From NCBI GenBank assembly GCA_025163595.1, contig CP104100.1, forward strand, positions 3,348,001 through 3,412,000: a DNA stretch of 64,000 nucleotides, in the 5' to 3' direction. This DNA comes from Phaeobacter sp. G2 (GTDB lineage: Bacteria > Pseudomonadota > Alphaproteobacteria > Rhodobacterales > Rhodobacteraceae). The notes under the pieces are model-generated. The model did not search any database. It worked only from the letters and a program-made list of their open reading frames with translations, and was not told the origin of the DNA. The position numbers and the translations under genes were made by a program. Shown here in pieces: positions 51,430 through 60,245 of the stretch (positions are counted from its first letter, which is position 1; each line of letters starts with the position of its first letter).

Positions 51430-52311
51430 CTAGTGCTCGATCACAGACAGCAGGTCACGGTTGATCACCAGATTGCGCACCCCATGGGCATGGTCTTCGT
51501 CAAACCTGTTGTAGGACAGCCATTTGGCAACGGACTGGATGCTGACCTTGGCGACCTTGGGCCGCACGCCCCAGGTCACCTGAAAGGGCGAGCCCTTTTC
51601 ATTGTAGCCGGGACCGGTTGTTGAGCCGGAATACTCCACCACCCGACCGGTATCTGTGGGAATATTGATGGCCTGGGTCAGGCCGTTTTGCTTTTGCAGC
51701 CGGGTGAGTTTGGTGAAATCCAGCGCGGCTTCGTCGTTGACCAGCACATAGACCTGGGCCTCGACGCGCAGTTGTGGGTTCTTGATCGCATCGCTGAGAC
51801 AGGACCCAAGGGTCGGGCCTGGATCAACCCGCGCCGTGGTATGGACATAGTGCACCTCAATGGTGTCTCCGGGCACCAGGCTGCCATGTTCGGTGACCCC
51901 GACGTCCTGCTCCAGCGGCATGAGTTCAGCCTGGCTCAGCGTGCCTGAGTATTTGTAGCCACTGCCATAACCATGCCCGTCCCCATTGCCGGCATATGTG
52001 GTGAACTCCCCCCCGCGATGTTCCGCATTCTCATGGAAGTGGATGTTGCACAGGTTCATCTCTGTGTAGGGAGGGGCAGCTTCAAACTCCACGCGGTTAC
52101 TCCCGGCCGGGCTGTCGATATCACGCGGGGACTGGGGGCCAAAACCTGCAAAAAGCGTGTTTTCCAACAGATGTGCCCGCTGTGTTTCCACAACTGCGTT
52201 CGGCACCTCTTCCGCCTCTGCGCCATGCCCGTCAGACGCGGCCAACGCCCCCCCACTCCAAACTGCCATCGTGACGAGTGTCGCGGAAATCAAAGATGTC
52301 GTTTTGTGCAT
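51430..52311 (-). CDS. Delta-class carbonic anhydrase, exported
   Basis: Hydrates CO2 to bicarbonate, probably in the periplasm. The 293-aa protein has a signal peptide (SLISATLVTMAVWSGGALAA) and the delta-class signature NLCNIHFHENAEHRGGEF, in which His91, His93 and His98 are likely zinc ligands. Other matching parts are VHYVHTTARVDPGPTLGSC and LVNDEAALDF. Delta enzymes were first known from diatoms; bacterial homologues are frequent in marine Roseobacters. It stands alone, with an orphan terminator region upstream. Confidence 0.85.
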   Translation of the reverse strand: MHKTTSLISATLVTMAVWSGGALAASDGHGAEAEEVPNAVVETQRAHLLENTLFAGFGPQSPRDIDSPAGSNRVEFEAAPPYTEMNLCNIHFHENAEHRGGEFTTYAGNGDGHGYGSGYKYSGTLSQAELMPLEQDVGVTEHGSLVPGDTIEVHYVHTTARVDPGPTLGSCLSDAIKNPQLRVEAQVYVLVNDEAALDFTKLTRLQKQNGLTQAINIPTDTGRVVEYSGSTTGPGYNEKGSPFQVTWGVRPKVAKVSIQSVAKWLSYNRFDEDHAHGVRNLVINRDLLSVIEH

Positions 52312-52397
52312 AGCGCGTCCCCTGACCGGATACTGAGGCTTATGACGTAAATAGCCTGCCCGCCAGTATATCCCTAGGCTCTTAAATTTTCGTATTA

Positions 52398-52425
52398 TTG
52401 CCAGTTTCTTGGATTATTTTATGCA
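52398..52425 (+). promoter_or_regulatory. Possible promoter of an orphan transcript
   Basis: TTGCCA (52398-52403), 16 bases, TATGCA (52420-52425), within an AT-rich stretch. The terminator at 52586-52620 follows, with no gene between on this strand. Confidence 0.3.
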
Positions 52426-52431
52426 CCTGCT

Positions 52432-52620
52432 TCAGCAACTCTCTGTATCGCAGACTGAGCTGCTCCCTGTCCGTAGAACAGGATCTGGCGTAGGTTATGC
52501 CACTCTTTTCACCTGCTGATCAGGCTGGGGTTCCACTGATCCGCCTTACCTTGGCTCAGCTCTTTCACACTGGTCCTGACCCGAAAAAGGCCCCGATCTA
52601 CGGGGCCTTTTGTTTTTTTG
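52432..52620 (+). ncRNA. Candidate small RNA
   Basis: An approximately 190-base plus-strand transcript is proposed from the promoter at 52398 to the terminator at 52586-52620. The flanking genes both point the other way (minus), so a plus-strand T-rich terminator has no coding gene to serve. The sequence contains small stems but matches no RNA family I know. Confidence 0.3.
52586..52620 (+). terminator. Strong rho-independent terminator
   Basis: AAAAGGCCCCG and CGGGGCCTTTT form an 11-bp stem with loop ATCTA, followed by GTTTTTTT. On the minus strand it can also end the RND operon, with a 5-T run. Confidence 0.85.
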
Positions 52621-52644
52621 ATCAATATTCTCAGGCCTTTATTC

Positions 52645-55600
52645 TCAGGCCTTTGCCAACCTGCGCTTTTCGTCGCGGGCAAAGAATATCAGGTAGAACA
52701 CCGGCGCCGCCACCAGGGTCAGCACGGTGGCAAAGGCCAAGCCGCCCATGATCGTCACCGCCATGGAGACAAAGAAGGCGTCCCACAGCAGCGGGATCAT
52801 CCCCAGAATGGTGGTGACCGCCGCCAGCATCACCGGGCGCAGACGCGACACCGAGGCTTCGACAATGGCCTCGCGCAGGGGCTTACCCTCTTCGCGCACC
52901 AGGTCGATTTCCTCGACCAGGACGATACCGTTCTTGATCAACATGCCGGACAGGCTGAGCAGCCCCAGAAGTGCGGTGAAGGTAAAGGGCAGTCCGGTCC
53001 CCAACAGCCCCATGGCCACGCCGTTTACCGACATCGGCACCAAGAGCCAGATGATGATCGGCTGGCGAATGGCATTGAACAGAAACACCGAGATCATCAC
53101 CATAATCAGCGCCGTCACCGGTAGCTGCTTGCCCAGACTCTTGTTGGCGTCGCCCGAGCTTTCATGGTCGCCGCCCCATTCCATGGTGTAGCCCGGCGGC
53201 AGCTGCATCTCCTCGATGGTGGACTGGATCTCGGAAAAGACCGACGCCGCAGTCAAATCGACAGGGATATCAGCCCCGACCGTGAGGGTTGGAACCCGGT
53301 CGCGGCGGTGCAACAGGGTATCCTCCAGCTCCAGATCCACCCCGTCGATCATCTGCTCCATCGGCAGAAACTTCTGGGCGGTAGTGGAATAGACCACCTG
53401 GTCCATGAAGTTGTAGGTGTCCCCCTGGTGACGGCGGATCACGATCGGGATCAGCCGGTCCTGCTCGCGAAACACGCCCGCCTGCAACCCATCGGTCGAA
53501 AACAACAGCGTATCGGCAATATCTTCGCGGGCAATGCCTGCGGTCTGTGCCCGGTCAGTGGCATAGCGCGGCGTCAGGACAAACTCGCGCTCCCGCCAGT
53601 TCTGCCGGGTGTTGAGGATATTGGGCGAGGCTGCCTCGAGGCGACGCATCGCCTCTTCTCCCAGCTGCCGCAACACAGTTGAGTCGGGACCAGAAAAGCG
53701 CACCTGGATCGGATCACCGCCACCGGGTCCAAAGACCAGACGTTTGGTACGGAATTCGCCCTCCGGCAACTGTGCCTGCCCAAAGGCTTCGAGATCGGCC
53801 TGAAGGGGGGGAATTGCAGCAATATCCGCCGTGCGAATGATCAAGTGGCCATAGCTCGGGTTTGGTTTTTGCGCATTATAGGTCAACAAAAAGCGCGAGG
53901 CCCCCTGACCGATATAGGTTGAGAAATCCACCACATCGTCACGGTTGGACAGCCAGTCCTCAACAATCTTCAAATGGGCTGAGGTCGTCTCGATCTTGCT
54001 GCCCTGTGGCAGCTTGTAGTGCACAAAGAACAAAGGCGTATTGGAGTTCGGAAAGAACTGCTGTTTGACGGTGCCAAAGGCTGCAAAACAGACAACCGTC
54101 AGGCCGATGAGCCCGGCCACCACCAGCCAGCGCAGCTTGAGCGAGATCCGCAGCAAGCCGCCATAGGCGCGAAACAGCAGCCCACCATAGGCATCGGCGC
54201 CCCCCTCTTTCCCCTGTTTGAAGAAGTAATGACCCAGGATCGGCGTCGCCGTCAGGGCCAGAACCCAGCTCAGCAGCAGCGAAATGGCAATCACCGCAAA
54301 CAGCGAGAACAGGAATTCACCAGCCGAATCCGGGCTGAGCCCGATGCCGGCAAAGGCCATGATGCCAATCACCGTCGCCCCCAATAGTGGGATCTGGGTC
54401 TTGGCCGCGGCATCATGCGCCGCATCGCGTGAATTGCGCCCGCGCTGCATGGATATTTGCATACCTTCCGCAACAACAATGGCGTTATCCACCAGCATCC
54501 CCATAGCAATGATCAGTGCGCCCAGGGAAATCCGTTCCATTTCAATGGAAAACAGGTTCATGAACAAAAGTGTGCCAACAACCGTCAACAACAGCGTGGC
54601 GCCAACGACCACAGCCGCCCGCCAGCCCATGAACAGGGCCAGAACCGCCACAACAATTGCAACCGAGGTCGCCAGGTTGACCAAAAAGTCATTGGAGGCC
54701 TGATCCACCACCAGGTGCTGCTGGTAAATCGGCAAAAGCGCCACCCCAAAGGGAATTTGTGTATCCAGCTCTGCCAGACGCGCATCGACCCGGTTGCCCA
54801 CCTCAACGATGTTTTCGCTGGCCAGACCCGCGATCCCAAGCGTGAAGGCTTCGACGCCGTTAAAGCGGATCATCAGGTCGGGGTTGCTGGTTCGCCCCCG
54901 GTAAACCTTTGCCATGTCGACAACATTGATCACCTCCCCCTGGGCGCCAATAGACAGACCCGCAATCTCGGACACGGTATCCGAGCCTTCCGGGGCGCTG
55001 ATGCGGTTTTCGGCGGCGTCACCGTCCAGATACCCACCGGAGCGCACCGTATTGGAGGTGGCAATAGAGTTGGCAATGGCCGCAATCGAGATATTCTGAT
55101 TGACCGAAATCGCCATGTCAGGCTCAACAAAAACCGCCTCATCCGGCAGGCCTGAGATCTCGACATCGGCGACACCGTCCACTGCCAGCAGCTCACGGCG
55201 CAGGAAGGTGGCGAGCTCGTGGCGTTCCGCATCGGTGTAGCCTTCGGCGGTGACCGCATAAAACAGGCCAAACACATCGCCAAAGCTGTCGTTGACATAG
55301 GGCTGTGACACCCCATCCGGCAGCCCCCGCGCGGCATCGCGGATCTTGGCGCGCAGATCGGTCCAGATGGCTGGCAACTCGGTGCCATCATAGGTGTCTT
55401 GCATCTCCACTTCGATCAACGAGTTGCCGGGGCGGTTGATCGAGGTGATGGTTTTAACTTCCCCCATTTTCTGAATGGCGGATTCCAGCGGCTCGGTGAC
55501 TTCGCGCGCCACCTGTTCGGCGCTGGCCCCGGGGTAGTGGGTAACCACCACCGCCTGTTTGATAGTAAAGGCCGGGTCTTCCAGCCGTCCGAGGTTCAAA

Positions 55601-55686
55601 AACCCCCAGATGCCGCCCAGCAAGGCCACCAGCATGATGATCCAGGTGTAAAGCGGCCGGTCAATTGAGGCGCGTGCGATATCCAT
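52645..55686 (-). CDS. RND-family efflux permease
   Basis: A 1013-aa inner-membrane pump of the AcrB type. It shows twelve TM segments in two halves with large periplasmic loops, an N-terminal start MDIARASIDRPLYTWIIMLV, the TM4 element GMLVDNAIVVAEGM (the proton-relay Asp kept, the second Asp replaced by Asn, common in this subfamily), and the TM10 Lys in GMLIKNGIVLVEE. Drugs, solvents or lipophilic compounds are the likely substrates. It follows the adaptor gene by 10 bases. No outer-membrane channel gene is in this operon. Confidence 0.93.
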   Translation of the reverse strand: MDIARASIDRPLYTWIIMLVALLGGIWGFLNLGRLEDPAFTIKQAVVVTHYPGASAEQVAREVTEPLESAIQKMGEVKTITSINRPGNSLIEVEMQDTYDGTELPAIWTDLRAKIRDAARGLPDGVSQPYVNDSFGDVFGLFYAVTAEGYTDAERHELATFLRRELLAVDGVADVEISGLPDEAVFVEPDMAISVNQNISIAAIANSIATSNTVRSGGYLDGDAAENRISAPEGSDTVSEIAGLSIGAQGEVINVVDMAKVYRGRTSNPDLMIRFNGVEAFTLGIAGLASENIVEVGNRVDARLAELDTQIPFGVALLPIYQQHLVVDQASNDFLVNLATSVAIVVAVLALFMGWRAAVVVGATLLLTVVGTLLFMNLFSIEMERISLGALIIAMGMLVDNAIVVAEGMQISMQRGRNSRDAAHDAAAKTQIPLLGATVIGIMAFAGIGLSPDSAGEFLFSLFAVIAISLLLSWVLALTATPILGHYFFKQGKEGGADAYGGLLFRAYGGLLRISLKLRWLVVAGLIGLTVVCFAAFGTVKQQFFPNSNTPLFFVHYKLPQGSKIETTSAHLKIVEDWLSNRDDVVDFSTYIGQGASRFLLTYNAQKPNPSYGHLIIRTADIAAIPPLQADLEAFGQAQLPEGEFRTKRLVFGPGGGDPIQVRFSGPDSTVLRQLGEEAMRRLEAASPNILNTRQNWREREFVLTPRYATDRAQTAGIAREDIADTLLFSTDGLQAGVFREQDRLIPIVIRRHQGDTYNFMDQVVYSTTAQKFLPMEQMIDGVDLELEDTLLHRRDRVPTLTVGADIPVDLTAASVFSEIQSTIEEMQLPPGYTMEWGGDHESSGDANKSLGKQLPVTALIMVMISVFLFNAIRQPIIIWLLVPMSVNGVAMGLLGTGLPFTFTALLGLLSLSGMLIKNGIVLVEEIDLVREEGKPLREAIVEASVSRLRPVMLAAVTTILGMIPLLWDAFFVSMAVTIMGGLAFATVLTLVAAPVFYLIFFARDEKRRLAKA

Positions 55687-55696
55687 GTTCTTAGCC

Positions 55697-56770
55697 TCAG
55701 TTCGTAAAGCCGCTGAACCGGCGGACCTTTTGTCCGTCGATCAGGGCACTGCCACCGGTAGAGACAATTTCCTCCCCACCTTGCAGACCGGAAGAAATGG
55801 CAAAATCGCCATGTTGGGTTGCCACCAGCTCAACCTTGACCCAAGTCACCTCGCCGGTCTCGCCGCCTTTGGGGGTAAAGACCATAACGCCGGTGTCGCC
55901 TTCCGGTGTGGTCACAATCGCGGTGGAAGGCACCAGAATTCCCTGTTCACCGGTATCAACCTTGACCCGCACCGAGGCAGAGGCCCCCGGCAGGATCTGG
56001 CGGCCCTCGGGGGGCTGCATGCTAAAGGTCACCCGAAACGTCTGGCCAATATTGCTGGCCTCCGCGGTGAATTCGAGGATCTGAAGCGGAAAGCTTTCGT
56101 CGCTGCCGGGAAAGATGGCGATGGTTTCAACATTGTCACCGCGATCGGCGCGCTGAAACAGCACCTCCGGCACATCCACTTCGATATGCAGCTCTGACAT
56201 GTCGTGCAGGCGCACAATTGGCGCCCCCGCCGCAACGGTGGTGAAATTCTCCACTTCGCGGGTAGAGACCAGGGCCTCAAACGGGGCGTTCAGGGTCGCA
56301 TGGCGCAGTTCATATTCCGCATTTCGCAGGGCCACCTGCGCCAGCCCAGCCTGGGTTTGGGCATCTTCAATCGAGACCGCACTCACGGTGCCTTTCAACT
56401 GCTCCAGACGGCTGACAGTTCTGTCAGCCTGTTCTTTTTGCAACCGCGCCTGTTCCAGGTTCAGTTCAAAAGGTTCCAGATCCAATTCAGCGATCAGCTG
56501 CCCCTGTGGCACAATATAGCCTTCGGCAACCGGAAAGCGCATCACCTGCCCGGGCACCTGAAAGGCCAGATCAACCGTCTGTTTGGCCGCCACCTGGCCA
56601 AAGAACTGCCGTTCCAGCAAGCGGGTGCCAGATTGCGTTGTCATCAGTTTCACCGGCTTGAGCACCTCTTCCGCCTGCACAGCTGCGGGCGCAGTGATCC
56701 CAGCCACCAGCAACGCTGGACCGGCCAATACCGGCATCAGAGCCACGGCTATCTTTTGCAATAGGGGCAT
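55697..56770 (-). CDS. RND efflux periplasmic adaptor (MFP)
   Basis: A 357-aa membrane-fusion protein that links the pump to an outer-membrane channel. The signal peptide (KIAVALMPVLAGPALLVAGI) is followed by the lipoyl-like half-motifs (QVPGQVMRFPVAEGYIVPQG and RHATLNAPFEALVSTREVEN), a helical hairpin between them, a beta-barrel region, and an end near DGQKVRRFSGF. AAGGAG lies before ATG 56770. The MarR gene is 3 bases upstream. Confidence 0.92.
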   Translation of the reverse strand: MPLLQKIAVALMPVLAGPALLVAGITAPAAVQAEEVLKPVKLMTTQSGTRLLERQFFGQVAAKQTVDLAFQVPGQVMRFPVAEGYIVPQGQLIAELDLEPFELNLEQARLQKEQADRTVSRLEQLKGTVSAVSIEDAQTQAGLAQVALRNAEYELRHATLNAPFEALVSTREVENFTTVAAGAPIVRLHDMSELHIEVDVPEVLFQRADRGDNVETIAIFPGSDESFPLQILEFTAEASNIGQTFRVTFSMQPPEGRQILPGASASVRVKVDTGEQGILVPSTAIVTTPEGDTGVMVFTPKGGETGEVTWVKVELVATQHGDFAISSGLQGGEEIVSTGGSALIDGQKVRRFSGFTN

Positions 56771-56773
56771 GTC

Positions 56774-57256
56774 TTATCTCTCCTTGCCGGGACAGCGGTT
56801 GGCAGCCCCCAAAAACGTCTTTTGTAGTTTATCCGATAACACAGAAAATTTCTGTATATCGTCGTCATTAAGGTCACAAATCTCGCGAAAGGCCTGCTCT
56901 GCCCGCTTTTCCAGCGCCGCGCGCAGGCTGCGGCCCTTGGCGGTGAGCTGCAGCAAAAAGGCACGTCGGTCCTGGGCATCACGCAACCGCACTGCCAGGC
57001 CATCCTGTTCAAGCCGGTCGGCGGCCATGGTCACGCTAGAGGGCACCAGCATCAATGTCTTTGCCAGCTCTCCCAGGCGACGCGGGTGGTCCAGCTGCAG
57101 CAAAAGATAGCATTCCGCCCGTCCCAGGCCGCTGATGATTTCCTGTTTTCCCAGGGCATCTTCCATACGCCAGTATAGCGCGAACATCGCAAGCAATACC
57201 CTCATTTCAGGGCTGGCCTGTTGGTCAACAGTGGTGGGCGGTGCGGTTTTTGACAT
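56774..57256 (-). CDS. MarR-family transcriptional regulator
   Basis: A 160-aa winged-HTH repressor. The core is RAECYLLLQLDHPRRLGELA, then LMLVPSSVTMAADRLEQDGL and the wing RLRDAQDRRAFLLQLTAKG. As first gene of the operon it probably represses itself and the pump until a ligand binds. ATG 57256 was chosen; TTG 57271 is possible. The promoter has a -10 TATAGC and a CRP-type palindrome at -41.5. Confidence 0.92.
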   Translation of the reverse strand: MSKTAPPTTVDQQASPEMRVLLAMFALYWRMEDALGKQEIISGLGRAECYLLLQLDHPRRLGELAKTLMLVPSSVTMAADRLEQDGLAVRLRDAQDRRAFLLQLTAKGRSLRAALEKRAEQAFREICDLNDDDIQKFSVLSDKLQKTFLGAANRCPGKER

Positions 57257-57288
57257 TTTGGACCGGATCAATTTCTGGTGATTCCCAT

Positions 57289-57331
57289 GCTATACTTCAG
57301 TCGCTGAACCTTTCATGTGATGAACATCACA
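57289..57331 (-). promoter_or_regulatory. Efflux-operon promoter with a CRP-type palindrome
   Basis: TGTGATGAACATCACA (57316-57331) is the exact TGTGA-N6-TCACA consensus of CRP sites. On the minus strand the -10 TATAGC (57289-57294) gives a start near 57282, and the dyad centre (57323.5) then lies at about -41.5, the classic class II activator position. It could also act on the plus-strand FabH-like gene. Confidence 0.55.
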
Positions 57332-57433
57332 CTTCTGTTGCCAAAACCCGGCAGCCAGCCCCGTCGTAAACCTTGACCTTTGGGTAAAAAAAGCGCCACA
57401 AATGTAGCGTTTCTTCCCCATAGGGTCTCTGTC

Positions 57434-58561
57434 ATGTACACAGCCGCAATTACCGGCACTGGGGTCTTCACCCCCTCCGAAACCATCACCAATGCTGAGC
57501 TGGTCGAGGCCTATAACGCCTATGCCGACAGGATAAACGCCGAAAACGCCGAGGCCATCGCTGCAGGCAGCTTTACCGCCCTGCCGCAGTCCTCGGAGGA
57601 GTTCATCTTTAAGGCCTCTGGCATCGAACAGCGCTATGTGCTTGATAAAAAGGGTATTCTCGACCCCGAAATCATGTACCCGCAGCTGCGCCAACGTGAT
57701 GATTCAGAACCCGGCATTATGGCAGAAATTGCTCTGGACGCGGCCAAAAAGGCGCTGAAACAGGCTGGAAAGACCGCCGAGGACGTTGATCTGGTGATCT
57801 GTGCCGCCTCCAATATGGAACGCGCCTACCCTGCGGTTGCCATCGAAATCCAGGACCTGTTGGGAATCAAGGGCTTTGCCTTTGACATGAATGTTGCCTG
57901 CTCCTCTGCCACCTTCGGCATTCAGACCGCCGTTGATATGATCCGCTCGGGCAGCATTCGCGCCGCCCTGGTGGTCAACCCAGAGATCTGTTCCGGCCAT
58001 CTGGAGTGGCGCGACCGCGATTGCCATTTCATTTTTGGCGATGTGGCAACCGCCACCCTGGTGGAACGGATCGAGAATGCCAAAGGCGACCATTTCGAGG
58101 TGATCTCAACCCGCTGTGCCACTGAGTTCTCCAACAATATCCGCAACAATAATGGCTTTCTGCGTCGCTCGCGTCCCGATGGCGTGGAAGACCGGCGCGA
58201 TATGCAGTTCATGCAGAATGGCCGCAAGGTGTTCAAGGAAGTGCTGCCTATGGTCAGCCAGCATATTGCCAACCATATGGCGGATGAAGGCATCCAGCGC
58301 GATGCGCTGAAACGGCTCTGGCTGCATCAGGCCAATAAATCCATGAATGACTTCATTGGCAAAAAGACCCTGGGGCGGACGCCTGCTGCGGATGAGCAGC
58401 CCAATATCTTGCAAGACTATGCAAATACCTCTTCTGCAGGCTCGATTATTGCCTTCTCAAAATACTCCGAAGATCTCGGCGAAGGCGATCTGGGGCTGAT
58501 CTGTTCCTTTGGTGCGGGCTACTCCGTCGGGTCGGTAATTCTGCGCCGCCACAGCGCCTAA
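57434..58561 (+). CDS. Beta-ketoacyl-ACP synthase III family protein
   Basis: A 375-aa thiolase-fold condensing enzyme. Catalytic Cys156 (NVACSSATFG), His298 (WLHQANKSMND) and Asn331 (NTSSAGS) form the FabH triad. It is about 50 residues longer than housekeeping FabH, which fits a specialised KAS III (for example making 3-ketoacyl or alkyl-quinolone-like products) rather than the fatty-acid initiator. The start ATG 57434 (MYTAAITGTGVFTP) is typical. It is divergent from the efflux operon. Confidence 0.9.
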   Translation: MYTAAITGTGVFTPSETITNAELVEAYNAYADRINAENAEAIAAGSFTALPQSSEEFIFKASGIEQRYVLDKKGILDPEIMYPQLRQRDDSEPGIMAEIALDAAKKALKQAGKTAEDVDLVICAASNMERAYPAVAIEIQDLLGIKGFAFDMNVACSSATFGIQTAVDMIRSGSIRAALVVNPEICSGHLEWRDRDCHFIFGDVATATLVERIENAKGDHFEVISTRCATEFSNNIRNNNGFLRRSRPDGVEDRRDMQFMQNGRKVFKEVLPMVSQHIANHMADEGIQRDALKRLWLHQANKSMNDFIGKKTLGRTPAADEQPNILQDYANTSSAGSIIAFSKYSEDLGEGDLGLICSFGAGYSVGSVILRRHSA

Positions 58562-58576
58562 GACAGGATTGCCCGT

Positions 58577-58606
58577 AAACAAAAACTGCGCGCCACTGGC
58601 GCGCAG
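58577..58606 (-). terminator. Terminator of the HTH gene
   Basis: CTGCGCGCC and GGCGCGCAG form a perfect 9-bp stem with loop ACT. On the minus strand TTTTTGTTT follows. Confidence 0.8.
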
Positions 58607-58639
58607 AAAACCTGCTGCAAAGCATTCAACCCTACTGGT

Positions 58640-59116
58640 CTAGGTGCTTTCTTCTTCGAGGTGGAGCTTCATGTCGAGCAGCACATGTTGCAGCATGACT
58701 GTTTCCCGCAGCAGCCTCTTGGCCTCATTCACTGTGATAATCCCGTCTTCGATGGCGGTTTGATACTCGCTCATCAAAAAAGCAAATCGCTGGCTCAGCG
58801 CGATCACATCGGCATTCACCCCACCGCTACGGGCGGTGTTGCTGCCATCGCTGTTGCTGCCGGCTGTGGTGCCATAGGACAGCGTGATGTTTTTCAGATC
58901 CGCCAGCGCAGAGGTCACATGCGGATAGGAGGCCTCTTTCTCCAGCTTGGCCACGGCATCAACCGGCATAAACCGGTCCGTATGTTCTGAATTGTCGGAA
59001 TAATATCGTCCCAAAGTCGCCTTGGACTTACCGGTGATCTGGCAGGCTGCCTCGATCCCAACATCCTTTACCAGGGCCTCAGTATGCTTTTTCAGGTAGG
59101 TACCAATCTCTGCCAT
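58640..59116 (-). CDS. Putative HTH protein, phage CII-like architecture
   Basis: A 158-aa protein. The N-terminus has a helix-turn-helix-like region (LVKDVGIEAACQITGKSKAT followed by LGRYYSD) and a segment with VDAVAKLEKEASYPHVTSAL. A Ser/Gly/Asn-rich linker (about 82-98) joins a C-terminal helical part (FAFLMSEYQTAIEDGIITVN). The arrangement recalls CII-type phage regulators, but the match is from appearance only. No other phage gene is near. A promoter and nested palindromes precede it (59157-59233). Confidence 0.6.
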   Translation of the reverse strand: MAEIGTYLKKHTEALVKDVGIEAACQITGKSKATLGRYYSDNSEHTDRFMPVDAVAKLEKEASYPHVTSALADLKNITLSYGTTAGSNSDGSNTARSGGVNADVIALSQRFAFLMSEYQTAIEDGIITVNEAKRLLRETVMLQHVLLDMKLHLEEEST

Positions 59117-59156
59117 AAATTCTCACCAGCCATGCCGTGCCAAAAGGGGAAGGTCG

Positions 59157-59185
59157 GGAATAATTTCCCATGATGATGTTGTAAA
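59157..59185 (-). promoter_or_regulatory. Predicted promoter of the HTH gene
   Basis: Minus strand TTTACA (59180-59185), 17 bases, TATTCC (59157-59162). The leader would be about 35 bases. Confidence 0.35.
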
Positions 59186-59189
59186 GTAT

Positions 59190-59233
59190 TTGCTAATATT
59201 TCACCATCCCTAAGGTTTTCAGGGATTTAGCAA
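59190..59233. repeat. Nested inverted repeats next to the HTH promoter
   Basis: Outer arms TTGCTAA (59190-59196) and TTAGCAA (59227-59233); inner arms ATCCCT (59206-59211) and AGGGAT (59221-59226). The outer pair begins 5 bases upstream of the predicted -35 box. Confidence 0.6.
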
Positions 59234-59369
59234 GTAACGGTGGGTATATTCTGGCCCGCCAAGGTGTTTCAGAGCCAACTTAGTGAGTGGGTTTGGTTAT
59301 GACACGGGATACATTTCCCCGTGCTTTTAGAGTGGGCAACGTTATTCGCCTAAGTACCCTTCCTGATGT

Positions 59370-59388
59370 GTCGGCATCATATGCCGAC
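59370..59388. repeat. Perfect 8-bp palindrome
   Basis: GTCGGCAT and ATGCCGAC with a 3-base centre CAT. It could be an operator or a small RNA stem. Confidence 0.5.
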
Positions 59389-59470
59389 CAAGCCTTGGAC
59401 AGCAGGTCCTGGGTGTCAGGGAGGGTATGACCATCGCGCGCCGCCTACAAAATCACGCCAGGAGAACGAT

Positions 59471-59499
59471 TTGAAATCCGCTTAACACATTAATAATAA
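59471..59499 (+). promoter_or_regulatory. Predicted sigma-70 promoter of tdk
   Basis: TTGAAA (59471-59476), 17 bases, TAATAA (59494-59499): the best plus-strand promoter near tdk. It leaves a leader of about 155 bases. Confidence 0.45.
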
Positions 59500-59660
59500 G
59501 TGACATTATTCTAAATCCTCCAGAGGTTCAGATCCTTTTGGTCTGGGATTTTCACCCTGCCAAAGTCCCCCAGCTGCAGCGGTCATCTACTATGAGATTT
59601 TCGCAATTGTCCCGCGCCTGCCTCTTGCTCCCGCTGTCTGTGACGCAGTAAAGGGACGGC

Positions 59661-60245
59661 ATGGCAAAGCTCTATTTCAACTACTCGACCATGAACGCCG
59701 GAAAATCGGCGGTTCTGTTGCAGGCGTCTCATAACTACCGCGAAAACCACATGGATACCTATCTGCTGACGGCGCAGATCGACTCGCGTGCGGGCGAAGG
59801 GAGAATCGCTTCGCGCATTGGCATCAGCGAAGCCGCCGACACCTTTGCCCCCGGCGAAGACCTGTTTGCCAAAATCAAAGCACGTCTTGCTGAAAGTGAC
59901 CTCGCCAGTATCTTTGTGGATGAAGCCCAGTTTCTGACCAGCGATCAAGTCTGGCAGCTGGCCCGGGTGGTGGACGATCTTCGGGTGCCGGTGCTGTGCT
60001 ACGGGCTACGCGTGGATTTCCAGGGGCAGTTGTTTCCCGGCTCAGCTGCCCTTTTGGCGCTGGCCGATGAAATGCGCGAGGTGCGCACAATCTGCCATTG
60101 CGGCAAGAAGGCGACCATGGTGATCCGTCAGGATGCCACCGGCCGCGCCATCACCAAGGGCGATCAGGTCCAGATCGGCGGCAATGAAAGCTATGTCTCT
60201 TTGTGCCGCCGCCACTGGCGCGCCGCTGTCGCTGCTGAGAACTAG
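59661..60245 (+). CDS. tdk: Thymidine kinase
   Basis: Phosphorylates thymidine for salvage. The 194-aa protein has the P-loop STMNAGKSAVLLQ, the FVDEAQFL (DEAQ) motif, the lasso-loop region after YGLRVDFQGQLFPGS, and zinc ligands in CHCGKKA and the CRRHW end. Length and features are those of type II bacterial TK. Its last 4 bases overlap the converging dehydrogenase gene. AAAGGGACGGC is before the ATG. Confidence 0.95.
   Translation: MAKLYFNYSTMNAGKSAVLLQASHNYRENHMDTYLLTAQIDSRAGEGRIASRIGISEAADTFAPGEDLFAKIKARLAESDLASIFVDEAQFLTSDQVWQLARVVDDLRVPVLCYGLRVDFQGQLFPGSAALLALADEMREVRTICHCGKKATMVIRQDATGRAITKGDQVQIGGNESYVSLCRRHWRAAVAAEN

Larger units (their letters stand above)
59117..59660. other. Structured intergenic region upstream of tdk
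   Basis: A 544-base, AT-richer stretch with several palindromes (59190-59233, 59301-59321, 59370-59388), one promoter on each strand, and two very small frames (59299-59430, 43 codons; 59592-59651, 19 codons). Neither frame has strong support. It may contain a small RNA or the operators of the HTH protein. Confidence 0.45.

Noticed and set aside
58640-59116. Prophage remnant
   Set aside because: Only the CII-like architecture of one protein suggests it; there is no integrase, attachment repeat or other phage gene nearby.
59299-59430. 43-codon frame (MTRDTFPRAF...) upstream of tdk
   Set aside because: No ribosome-binding site, and it runs through two palindromes; more likely a non-coding structured region.
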